Shown one piece after another: positions 35,752-46,600 of a stretch of 64,000 nt of DNA (positions are counted from its first letter, which is position 1; every line of letters begins with the position of its first letter). The notes beneath the pieces were generated by a model. The model was not told the origin of the DNA, did no database searches, and saw only the letters and a list, made by a program, of their open reading frames with translations. Made by a program: the position numbers and the translations under genes. This DNA is from Magnaporthiopsis rhizophila (Eukaryota > Ascomycota > Sordariomycetes > Magnaporthales > Magnaporthaceae): contig PYSS01000070.1 in NCBI GenBank assembly GCA_003049465.1, positions 127,745 to 191,744 of the forward strand, given 5' to 3'.

Positions 35752-37204
35752 TCGCCATAGATTCACCGTTCTCGACTAATCACGATGGTCTCTCCGCCTT
35801 GACCGCGTGGTCGAATCAAAATCTGTATTTTGTATACCACCTTTTACCACCTTAGACGGCAAAACCCCAAGATCTCTACGCATTTCTGCGCATGCATATT
35901 CACATTTCTTCTATTTTTTGAGGCACGGACGGACAGCCCTCCTGATTGGCTGTCTGGGAATGTTCATCCCGCTGGCTGCTTCATACATGGTTCTTTTTGC
36001 AACTTGGCGCTGGGAATTTCTTTTTTTTCGGCATGGCTGTTGGAAGAGGAATCGAGGAGGGGTCAAAAGGTTGGCGGTTGTCTGTGATTGGACATGAGCC
36101 ACGATTCCATACGCACCAGTTCCCTCGAGAGAGGAGCTTAGTGGCCCATTTATCAGATGGGCTGCCATGGCGTAACCGACGAACTCCCGACTTTGCTGCT
36201 TTATTTGAACATAGATCCGAGGGGATGACTTTAGATGAGAAATGGAATCACTCTACAATCACTCTGATCGTTGGAGGAGCGTGGCTATGTCTGTTACTAA
36301 CCGTCCGTCATCCTGCTCTGGAGGATCCTCGGACGCTCTCGTTCCCACATACGGTATGTCTCAAGGGATGGCTAACCCGGCCATGGAATTTTGCTCCAAA
36401 GCTTGAACTAAATACCTATCTACCTACGTATCCAAAAGCATGACTTGAATGCACAAACCAGGAATGTGCCCCATAGCACAGCACATATACAGTGGGTAGC
36501 CAAAATAAACGCAAATTTTCGAAAAAAAAAAAAAAACGCCATTTCACAGCCAAACTACGGTTTTCGACAACAAATAACAATTTAACAAAAAATGGGAAAA
36601 ATATAACCAAATGTCAAAATAATAGCTAGAGCTTAGGAGATTTCGTATTAGTATCTTTTTACTAACTATTTCGCCAGCTGTGTGGGCTATTTCCGTTTGA
36701 AATATTTTTTCTTTTCGAAATTGTTAGTCGCCACGCCCTGCAAGTGCCTTGTAAGTGCCCTACGGCCTCGTTCAAAAAAAACGCAAACGGGAAATTGTGG
36801 ACAACTTAATAGCATATGAATTTGCAAATATAAAACTAAGTTCTTATATTGTTCTAACTTATTGAAATCTTTTCCTTTTTCTTTTTTGTTTGTCCGATTT
36901 TTTACTGATTTTTTATTCCAGGTGGAAAATCGCTGATTTGGCTGCCAACAGACGAAAATTTTGGAAAAATTTGCGTTTATTTTGGTTAGGAACTGTATGC
37001 AAACAATAGAGGCACCCATGCCAATGCGCCTCCATTGTGAAACCCGATATTGAAACATGAGCCAAATGTGCTCACAAGCAGGCGCTGTTTGCCTCCCATA
37101 GACCGAACGCCGGATATTATGCGATGATGAAAATAAAACCGGTTTAAGGAGAGGTAAAGTACGGAAAATGTCGACCGTTGGGAACTAAAATAAACAGCCA
37201 AACC
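35752..37204. other. Convergent 3' spacer between TOP1 and the Crh gene, with an inserted element
   Basis: It contains the 3' ends of both genes and the AT-rich inverted-repeat element described separately at 36490-36995. Outside that element I see no coding frame with support. Confidence 0.6.
36490..36995. mobile_element. Candidate Tc1/mariner-type MITE (506 bp, CAGT termini, TA flanks)
   Basis: The left end reads CAGTGGGTAGCC then AAAATAAACGCAAATTTT. The right end, read on the minus strand, is CAGTTCCTAACC then the same 18 bases, so the termini form an inverted repeat matching at 26 of 30 positions. A TA dinucleotide lies directly outside each end (36488-36489 and 36996-36997), which is the target-site duplication expected of Tc1/mariner elements. 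The interior is markedly AT-rich against a GC-rich neighbourhood. It has no transposase-like frame, so it would be non-autonomous. The family assignment rests only on CAGT termini and TA flanks. Confidence 0.78.
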
Positions 37205-38483
37205 TCACCGCCTGATGCCGACAAAGATCAGGCCCAGGATGAGCGGTCCAAAAATGAGAGCGAGATGAGGAGGACCTGGAAGGGTGGCGCAGGGAGATCT
37301 AGTTAGTTTCATACCAAGGTTACTAGGTTCATGTACTGTGGTGGTGGAGCGAGGACAATGTGGTCGTGGTGGGGGATTAAACGTACGAATCAGGGCGCCA
37401 GCGGCCGGGATGAGCTTGCCATCGGACCGGATCCTCCAGCCCTCAGGCACGGGATACGGGGACGGGTAGGCCGAGGGCTTGGCGGCTGCGGGGCCGCCGA
37501 TGCCGGCGGGGACCGAGGGCGACAGCGAGGTGGCGGCGGCGGCGGTCGCCGTGACGGTGATGCTCCCCGCCCTGTCCTTGTTGCCGTTGACGGCTCCGCC
37601 GACGGCCTCGATGCTCTGCCAGGTGCCGCTCGTGTCCTTGTACCGGTACTGCTTCCCCGAGGAGTAGTCGGCCACGATGATGGACTTGACCACCATCGAG
37701 AAGGGCCCTTTACTGTAGTCGGTCGGGCCCCGGGCCCACTCGACGGTGCCGGGCGGGTTAGAAGGGTCGCCGCCGGACCAGGCGCCGAACTTGACCTGCA
37801 TGGGCGTCTGCGGGTACTGGCCCGGCTCGGCGTCGGCGTACTTGAGGGTGCGGACGGCGGTGCCGTCGATGGACCAGACGATGCGGTCCTGGGTCCAGTC
37901 GACGGCGTAGGTGACGAAGCGGTCCTGGTTGCCCGGGTTCTTGTGGAACTGGCCGCGGTTGTACGACGTCGTCAGGCCCTTGCCGAAGTAGTTGGACTGC
38001 ACCTCGGACCCGTCGGCGCCCAGCCACTCGAGGTCGATCTCGTCAAGCGCGTCCGATTGCAGCACCAGCGTGCTGACGATGCCCTTGCCCGGCGCCGCCT
38101 TCATCGTCACCTCGACGTGCCCGAACATGATGTAGAAGACGCTGATGAGCTGGGGCGCGTCGCCGCCGCGCGACACGGTGAAGGACACGCCGTCCTTGCC
38201 GTACGATGGCGCCGCCCCGCCCCCGCTCGGCCGGAACGCGTCGACGGCGCCCTTTGTGAAGTCGACGTTGACCGTCATTGCCAGCGCCGTGTTGGCAGGG
38301 CAGGTTGCTGTGGTGAGGTGAGAGCCCTTGTTAGCTCCCGCTTGTCTGTTCTTCCCTCTTTGGGAAGAGGCAGCACTTACTTGCGTGTAGGGGATTGCAT
38401 GCAGACCAAGTCTGAGACAGCGCCAGTCCGCTGAGCGCCACCACACCGAGGGCGGCCGCCCTTAACCTCGTTGCGAAGTGCAT
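37205..38483 (-). CDS. GH16 Crh-type cell-wall chitin-glucan transglycosylase
   Basis: Secreted or surface enzyme of the Crh family (GH16), which cross-links chitin to beta-glucan in the wall. Minus-strand exons 38483-38381, 38307-37387 and 37275-37205 give 364 aa. Residues 1 to about 24 are a signal peptide (hydrophobic AAALGVVALSGLALS), followed by CNPLHATTCPANTAL, a Cys-containing start typical of Crh proteins. The catalytic motif DEIDLEW covers residues 123-129, with Glu124 as nucleophile and Glu128 as acid/base by family analogy. The tail is Ala/Ser/Pro-rich and ends in a hydrophobic segment (LALIFGPLILGLIFVGI) followed by RR. This could be a GPI-attachment signal or a membrane anchor; the short basic end makes me unsure which. 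The last intron has a clear branch site (CTAAC), but its 111 nt are stop-free and in frame. Confidence 0.88.
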
Positions 38484-39781
38484 TTGTGAACTTATTGTGT
38501 GTGTGTGTGTGTGTGTGTGTGGTGAGGCAAGTAGGGAAACGAAAATGGGATCTCGCGTCCCTTCTATAGCGCCTTGCGTCCGACGACGCCGCCGCCCGCG
38601 CCTCCCCTTGCCCCTCGCTTCCGAAAGTTACACGGCCTCACGGGATGGGAGGTTCGGTGGTGTAATGTTCGATGTGATCCAATGCGTCTACCCGAGGGGA
38701 CTCGACGGGAAAAACGAACGGATTGTATCACGAGATAAGCCGTCTCGATCGAGAAACGGGTATGCAGCAACGATTATTTCGAGGGGTGAGTATCGAGAAC
38801 GGGTAAAGCTACATTCGGAAGCCCTTGTAGAGAAGGAGTGTTCCGTCTGGGTCCTTTTTAAGACAATGCATCCACTACTGCGCATCCCAACCACCCCGGC
38901 AAGAAAAAAGAAATGGGCGCTTGTCGTCGTCATCCCGCGTTGTCAGATATGCCCATGCCCAGACCCAGGCTACAAAACCAAGAAAACCAAGGACTTGGGC
39001 GGCAGCGATTGGGTTTCTTTCGCGGTGGCTGGGGCTGGCTCGTTGGGCGGGAAACGGCGGTGGATTATGGCAGGGGTGGGGACCAAAATGGATCTGCTTC
39101 CAGTTGAGCGATCCTATTGGCCTTTGTCCCTGTGGCTGATGCAATCGCCGCCAGGGGTATTCGGTGGCTGGGAGTCCCAAATGCAGGGCCCCCTCGCACT
39201 CGGCTCATCCCGCTCGGTGTGCTGGCATCTTCACAAAGCGGTCGACGCGGTTGACGTCTGCCGGGTGACGTATCGAGCGGCGGTAAGGGTCCAGGCGACA
39301 ATGAAATAAAAGGCCGCTGGGGGCCCGCCCAGGCCTGCGGTTTCTGAATGGACAGTCTGTGGGAAAAGATATGGCTCGAGATGCAGATATTTACGTGTCT
39401 GTGTCTGTCTCCTTTACGACGGAACAGCTTTCCGAGGTCTCGCTCCCTCCCCTTTTTACCTAATAGTTAGCCCTGTCGGGAGGGGATGCTGGCAAGATGC
39501 TGTCACGGGGACGGTTGGCGGTCCAGCATGCTTTCCGATCTGTGCGGGCTAATGGCGGCTATTTGCGGCACTGTTATACAAGTGACACAAAGGGCGCGAC
39601 CGCCGCCCGATCCCGGATAACAGCTGCTTGGACTGAAGCGCCCTATTAAACGTCAACATGGCCAAGCATCAACTACGCCGCCTCTTTTCACACAAACCGC
39701 CCTGAACACATAAGAGACAGACATTAATTACACTCATACTTAAACCTAAAACCCCTTGGTTATAGGAGGAGCTGTGCACTC
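38484..39781. other. Divergent upstream region of the Crh and Aro8-like genes
   Basis: 1.3 kb between start codons. A 270-codon frame (38497-39309, plus) starts inside the TG repeat and has no motifs, so I do not call it. The region probably carries promoters for both flanking genes. Confidence 0.5.
38496..38521. repeat. (TG)13 microsatellite in the leader of the Crh gene
   Basis: Thirteen TG units on the plus strand, i.e. (CA)13 in the Crh transcript sense, ending 12 nt before its start codon. Confidence 0.95.
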
Positions 39782-41639
39782 ATGATGCAGCGATCAGTGC
39801 TGCAGAGGGCGTTGCGAGTCTCGGCCCAGAAGCCATGCTCCCACCCCGGAGCCCGGGCCGCTTATCGGCGCGGATTCCACGTTTCTACACGGTGCAACTC
39901 CGAGATCATCGGGGCCGCCGCGAAGCAGGTCCCGGATGAGGCGGAACAGACGCAGCCCGGTGCGGCGCCACCGTCCCCACGGCGCCAGCAGAGGATCACC
40001 ATCGCCGACATCCTGGAGCGTAGGCTAAAGGCGGGGAAGCTGGTGGCACTGACGGCGGCGGCGTCCGACAGCGACATGTTCAAGGTGTCGCCGGCGGGCG
40101 ACAAGCCGCTGGCGCGGCGGTGGGACCACATGCTGAGCCCGGAGAGCGCAAGCCGCGAGCCATGCAAGCTTAAGCAGGCGGCGCGGCTCCTCAAGAAGCC
40201 CGGGCTCATCTCGCTGGGCGGCGGCCTGCCGTGTCCGGACAACTTCCCCATCGAGTCCATCTCGATGCGGATCCCGACCGTCGCCGGCGGCTTCTCCGAG
40301 GCCGAGACGCGCGCGGCCGGCCAGGACGTGCGCGTCGGCAAGTACGACGTGCGGGACACGGCGGCGGACCCCGACGGCGGCGCCGTGTACGACCTCAGTA
40401 TCGCGCTCAACTACGGCCAGGCCACGGGCTCGGCGCAGATGCTGCGCTTCGTGACGGAGCACACGGAGCTCGTGTGCGCCCCGCCCTACGCCGACTGGCG
40501 CAGCTGCCTGACGGTGGGCAGCACGGGCGCGCTGGAGCAGGCCCTGCGCATCTTCTGCGACGGCCGCGGGCGGTCCGACTCGATCCTGACCGAGGAGTTC
40601 AGCTTCTCGACCGCCGTCGAGACGGCGATGCCGCTGGGGATCGGCGTCTTCGGCGTGCCCATCGACGCCGAGGGCCTTCTGCCGGACGCCATGGACGACA
40701 TCCTCGGGGGCTGGGACCCGGCGCGCAGGGGCGGCCGCAGGAAGCCGCACGTGCTCTACACGGTCCCCTCGGGCCAGAACCCGACGGGCGCTACGCAGGG
40801 CGAGGCCAGGCGGCGGGCCATCTACGATGTGTGCAGGAGGCATGACGTCTACATACTGGAGGACGAGCCCTACTACTTTCTGCAGATGCCGCCGTACCTG
40901 CGGGACAGGGCGGCAGACACCACACCGGAGACGACGGAGCAGTTTCTCGACGGGCTGATCCCGACGCTGCTGAGCATGGACGTGGACGGCCGGGTGCTCC
41001 GCATGGACTCGTTCTCCAAGGTGGTCGTGCCCGGGTCGCGGCTCGGCTGGGTGACGGGGTCGGAGCAGATCATCGAGCGCTTCATCCGGCACGGCGAGAC
41101 GTGCAACCAGGGGCCCAGCGGCATCTCGCAGGTGCTGCTACACAAACTCCTGGACGAGAGCTGGGGCCACGACGGATACCTGCGCTGGCTGATGCGCCTG
41201 CGCGGCGAGTACACGCGCCGCCGCGACCTAATGATAGCCGCGTGCGAGGACTTTTTGCCTCGCGAGGTCGTCAGCTGGACGCCGCCGCGGGCGGGCATGT
41301 TTGTAAGTGCTTACGCATCTTACTTTGTTCTGTTCCGTTCTGTCGCTTCTATATATTAACTATCTAACGCACCTCCACCAGCACTGGCTCAAGGTCGACC
41401 ACACACGCCACCCAGATGCGGCAAGCCGCAGCATTCTGGGCCTGGAGGGGGACATATTCGACAGGTGCATTGACGGCGGCGTCCTCGTGGCCCCGGGATC
41501 CTGGTTCATAGCCGAGCACGGCTCGGAGCCGATAGGGCTCTACTTCCGGGCCACCTTCGCGGCCGCGACGCCCGAGAACATGACTGAGGCTATCCGCAGA
41601 TTCGGCGAAGCTGTGAGACAGAGCTTCAAGCTGAGCTGA
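39782..41639 (+). CDS. Aro8-type aromatic/2-aminoadipate aminotransferase, presequence-like N-terminus
   Basis: PLP-dependent fold-type I aminotransferase; relatives act on aromatic amino acids, kynurenine or 2-aminoadipate. Exons 39782-41302 and 41382-41639 (GTAAGT...ACCAG, phase 0) give 592 aa. Motifs: GLISLGGGLPCPDNFP near 140; GSTGALEQAL (PLP phosphate region); VPSGQNPTGAT, containing the conserved Asn-Pro; LEDEPYYFLQ; and the PLP-binding lysine Lys413 in DSFSKVVVPGSRLGW. The C-terminal Arg that binds the carboxylate is in YFRATFAA. The first 38 residues (RSVLQRALRVSAQK, then RAAYRRGFHVSTR) are rich in Arg and Ala, lack acidic residues and end like a mitochondrial processing site. Two adjacent ATGs start the frame. 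Exact substrate cannot be read from sequence. Confidence 0.88.
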
Positions 41640-42412
41640 TGGGGAGCAGCTCCTCATTCTGAACCCCTTTTGGTTTTTTTTTTTTTTTCCCTTGTCTCAT
41701 CTTTCATATACCTAGCGCCCTCCTACTAAAAACTCTATGCACGGCACATCGGCACTTTATATAACCTTTAGGCACATGGGATCATTAATAGGAACGAAGA
41801 GTTGTGCATGTGACGGAATTTCTATGCATTGCGGTAATAATCCGTTTCTCGCGTTGGTTCTGGATGCTTGCTCAAGAAGACCATTATCGTCTTAGTGAGG
41901 CACCTACTCGTAAAGTCCGAGCAGGAGCTGGAAGTTTCTGCGCGCACGGTGCAGCACGGCCACGGCCTGACCAGCCACTCTAGTCCACATCCTTTAATTG
42001 AGGCGGGAACTGACGTAATTGGTGGGCTCCTGCCACCGTTGTCTGAATAGGTACCTGGGTAACCCCTGTGCCCCTCATGAACGAAACGAGCTCTCTGCGA
42101 GCTTCCTGAAAAGCTATGTCGCGGGATAGGAGACGGGCAGCGATGGTGTAGATATCAAAGAGATTTGATTAACACGTTAATTCCTTTCTCGTATTATTAT
42201 AATTTTGATGGAAACCAAGCGGCATGCATCGATCTGACATGGCCTTGCAGTAGGGCGGTTCTCGCAGCGTCGTGTCGAACTCAATTTATTTTCCCAACGT
42301 GGGCGCGTTGCGTCATAAGCTGCAGCCAAAGGTGGGTGGGCCCCCGCTGATTGGCAGGCCAGTTCTGTCGGTTGCATGCTGCAGACCCTAAGAAATCAGA
42401 TTGGCTGGTAGG

Positions 42413-42445
<33 letters not shown>
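42413..42445. repeat. Poly-A tract of 33 nt
   Basis: Uninterrupted A33 in the spacer. It may be a sequencing-sensitive homopolymer or a retroposed tail; no flanking duplication was seen. Confidence 0.9.
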
Positions 42446-42448
<3 letters not shown>

Positions 42449-43486
42449 AGGCGCAAAAGCACATGAACATTTGAATATTTCCGGCCAGGCTGGGGCCCCC
42501 ATGGCCGAGGTCGCGACGAGACTCAGACGGCTGTAGATTTGGGGGCCGTTTTGGCCCAACTTGAGGTGTTGATCGATGGGGTGCCCCTTCTGAGAATAGG
42601 CGGGAGATCACCTCATCCAGCCTGGGAAGACCCGGTTTTCGCTGCCGGTCCCGCCCACCTGGAGGGACGCCCTGCCCAGTTTCGGGGCAGAGAAGAGAAC
42701 AGAGAGGCGAGAGCTCTGCTGGGCGGGCCACCCACCACCTATCACCACCACGGCTTGCTGTGCCCTCCAATCTGCTCCCAGGTCAAAGAAGGGAAGAAAA
42801 GAAAGAACACCAGACCCTGGTCCACAACCACCACTACCTACCACCACCACGGGGGCCAGCGCTAGCGGCCGTATCCACTGGAGTCAGCCCGGCCCGCACC
42901 ACGTTTTGCGCGGTTTGTGTGGTTCAAGCCCTGCCTGCTCACATCGATCCGTATTGTTCTTCTTTTTTCGAACCAGCAAGCAGCCACCGTCTCGGAGCTC
43001 GCGGCCGACGTTGCTTCTGGTTGGACAGTCACTATCGCTGGGTCAATAAAGCCTCGGTAACTGCGTTTGCGCTAGCTAGGAACAAGCCGCCGAGGCCGCG
43101 CACCCTGCCGACGATACCGCGAAGACTTGCGTGCCGGCGGCCCGTACACCCCTGCCACCTCACCCCGACCGCCACCTACCTCCACCTCGTCCCAGTTGAT
43201 GTTGGTGCTTGACTTTGTGGTGGCAGACCTTTCTCGTTTGGTTTAATTATTATTTCTTTTTCCTTATCATTTTTCTTTCCGTACACGCATCTAGGCACAC
43301 AACTTTGCCGCCGCAGTCCTGCCTCGTGGCTGGCACGGCTGGCCGAGCTATCCTTCGATCCATAGATCGCGCCCGCGCCGTTGCCCCGATTCCGTCAAAC
43401 GCTCTCTCGAACCGCCCCCACGCCCGCGCGCCTCCTCGCATTGTGCGACCCCTCGGCGCCTGGCCACCGGAATAGTAGCACGAACA

Positions 43487-43531
43487 TGTCTCCCACGTTG
43501 CAAACATCGTCCCACCATTGCCGTTATTGAC
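43487..43531 (+). promoter_or_regulatory. Possible upstream ORF in the histidine-kinase leader
   Basis: An ATG at 43487 opens a 14-codon frame (MSPTLQTSSHHCRY) with TGA at 43529-43531, 70 bp before the kinase start. If transcription begins upstream of 43487, it could damp kinase translation. No transcript start is known from the sequence. Confidence 0.4.
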
Positions 43532-43601
43532 GCCACTTCAGGGCCCAAAACAAGCCGCTCCTCACACCCGCGACGCACCGCGCAAAATTTCCCCCGTCGT
43601 C

Positions 43602-46600
43602 ATGGACGGGTCTGCCATTGCGGCGGACGAGATCGACCCGCCCGCCCGACTGGTCGAGCGTCTGAGACAAATAGCTGGATATACCTGGGACGACAGCTTC
43701 CCCATCTTTCACTCAAGCTTTGACAACTGGTATGGAACAACGATTCCGGCGCGAGCCTGCCTTTACGATAGTAGTGCCGTCGACTAACACGCGGATGCCC
43801 CTCCCCGCAGGCATATCTTCGGCAGCCGGTTCGTCCCGGCGCACGCCGGCGGCTCCCACACACAGGCCCCGACACCCAGCCATCTGTACTCCCCGGCGCA
43901 GGCTCCCACCCCCTCACCGCAGTATGCCGGCAGCCCGGGATCGTTCCCAAAGGTGTCCCTGGCCCGACCCGGCCTGATGGACACGCTCAGCAGCAACGGC
44001 CTCTCGGCCGGACCCAGCGATGGCGGGAGCGAGCCGCCCGCCGTGTCTCCGCCGCCCCTCTCCCATATCAACTCATCCGAGTCCCCGCTGATCGAGGAGC
44101 CCGTCGTTGCCCGCGTGTCCTTTCATGTGCTACGCGAGGAGAGGGCCTTCCACGTCGCAAAGAGTCTCATCATTGCTGCCGGCGACAACAACGGCGAGCA
44201 TATCGCGAAGCCCATAGACCTCATCCGCCTTGCCCCGCAGCCGGGCGACCGAGGTCCCATTGTCGTGGCCATCTACACCAACTCGGGGCCCAACTATCTG
44301 TTCAAGGTTTTGGACATGGGTCCCGCCTGGTACTGGGCGCGAAAGTCGGGCGATGGCTACGAAGCCCAGCCGAGGCCCGAGGAACTGCGCCTGGAGCCCC
44401 CGATATCGCTGAACCACTTTCTGGACTTTGCCATCGGGGCGGCAAAGTGCCTCGAGCTCCTCCATCACGGGCAGGGGATCGTGCACGGGGAAATAAGAGG
44501 CGACGCGTTCCACTTCAATCTCGAGACCGGCCAGGTCAAGTTCGTGTCGTTGGGATCTGGAGTCAGGTCCTTCGAACATGGGCTCACCAGCACGGGCTGG
44601 TCGGCGCTGTCCAAGGAGAAGGGCGCCAAGAACAAGCTGCAGTTCATCAGCCCTGAGCAGACGGGCCGCATGCCGGCCGAACCTGATACGCGCACCGACA
44701 TTTACTCATTAGGCGTCTTGTTCTGGACCCTCCTCACACAGAAGCCTGTCTTCGATGGCCCTTCGCCTCTCGACGTGGTCCAGGGCGTGCTCAACCGCCG
44801 CATCCCGAGCGTCTCGGTAGTGCGCCTGGACGTGCCCGACGTTCTGGGAAGGATAATCCAGAAGTGCACCTCGAAGAACATGGGCGAGCGCTACAACTCG
44901 GCGAGCGGGCTGCGATATGACCTGGAGAAGGTCAAGGAGTTCCTGCTGGACGGAGACCACCTCGCACTCAGGGAGTGGCAGATCGCATCCAAGGACGTGT
45001 CCTCATTCTTTATGCTGCCAACGTCCATGATCGGCAGGGCTCAGGAGAAGGAGCAGCTGGCCGGCGTCATCGAGCGTGCGGCAAAGAACCATGTGATGCA
45101 TCAGAGGAATAATCCCAACAGGATGTCGGACGGCTCCGCCCTGTCCAACGAAATCGACAACGCCGAGGTGTCGAGCGAGGGTACGAGCTCGGTGGATGGG
45201 ACTACACGTCGCAGCGGATCCTTCACCCAGACCATCTCGTCGGACCCCAAGGCCAGGAACAGCTACCACCCTTCCGTCCACAGCATAGACCGGGACTCGG
45301 TCATGTCCCTAGAGACGCCCTCCTCCGGGCACCCGAGTCTCTCGGGCCTTCGTGGGCCGCCGAGGCACTGGGACAGCAGGCATCAGTCGGTTTCCTTCGA
45401 CACCCGAAGCATTGCCGACACCGTCTTGTCCGCCGACAGAGAAACCCCGTCTCGCCACAGCGCCGCCATGGACTCGGTCAGCCTGGGAAGGAAGCTTGGC
45501 TCGGCCAGGTTCCGCCGGAAGGGACACTGCGAGATCGTCACAGTCGAGGGCGCCGGCGGCCTGGGCAAGAGCTGCCTGGTGCAGTCGGTCCTTTCCGAGA
45601 ACAGGCGCAGGGGCTACTCTGCCACGGCCAAGTGTGACACCGCCAAGAGGACCGCCTTCGGCCCCGTCTTGAGGCTCCTGTCCTCGCTTGTGAGGCAGCT
45701 TTGGGGCGAGAGGAACACGGACACGGCCCTGCACAAGGAGTTGAAGGAGAGCATGCACGGCGTCTGGCCCTCCTTGCACAAGGTCCTGGGGCTGCCAGAG
45801 TTTCTTCTCGGCCCCGTGGACCCTAGCGTGGTGCGGTCTCCGTCCGTCACCCAGGGCCCGACGCAGCCTCCTCCGCGTGGCGGGAGCCGGGCTCCCGTAA
45901 AGCGCCGCGGATCGTCGCCGGGCTCGTCGATACACAGCTCGCGGCTGTCGATCCAGAGCTCCCAGGACTTCCTCCGCTCGGGCAGCTCGGCCAAGTCGAT
46001 CCGGCTGGTCAACACGTATCTCGACATCCTGAGGATGTTTACACAGCACAAGTTCATCTGCCTGTGCCTCGAGGACCTTCACTTCGCCGACGACGAGTCC
46101 ATGGATCTGATCACGCAGATCATTGCGGCCCGCCTGAAATTGGTCATCATCATTACGTACCGACCCGACGAGCTGAGCCCAGAGCGGATGCAGCGGATCT
46201 TGCACCCACCAGATCCCGAGGGCGAACCCTTGGACGGTTCGCTGATCCGCTCGCCCATCTCGGTGCACGAGATGCCGATCTACACGGCCAACCGGCCAGC
46301 GGACTACCCCAAGACGGGCCCCACGGTGACCAGGATCTGTCTGTCGCCGCTCAGCGAGCATGACATTGTGAAGTACGTGTCGACGACGCTCTGCTCCCCG
46401 CCCGAACACATCCTCCCTCTGGCTCTCGTCGTCCAGTCCAAGACTGGGGGCAACCCCTTTTACATGCGGGAGATGCTCAGCGCGTGCCACCGCAAAAAGT
46501 GCATATGGTACGACTACCGCGACTGCCAGTGGCACTTCGACCTGGACCGCTTGTTTGAGCAGTTCCAGGGCGAGCAGAACTATGACGTGCTCAACACCGA

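Larger units (their letters stand above)
41640..43601. other. Spacer and leader region upstream of the hybrid histidine kinase
   Basis: Tandem spacer of about 2 kb containing an A33 tract (42413-42445) and a TAGGTACCTGG motif near 42048. From about 43200 it is C/T-rich, as expected for the leader of the kinase gene, and it includes a small upstream reading frame at 43487. No other gene is supported. Confidence 0.55.

Noticed and set aside
37331..38434. Plus-strand open frame of 367 codons
   Set aside because: It lies exactly opposite the Crh exon 2. GC-rich third positions keep the antisense frame open; its Arg/Gly/Ala-rich product has no motif.
38497..39309. Plus-strand open frame of 270 codons
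   Set aside because: It begins inside the TG microsatellite (Cys-Val repeats), has no motif, and lies in the divergent promoter region.
40025..41092. Minus-strand open frame of 355 codons
   Set aside because: Antisense shadow of the Aro8-like coding exon.
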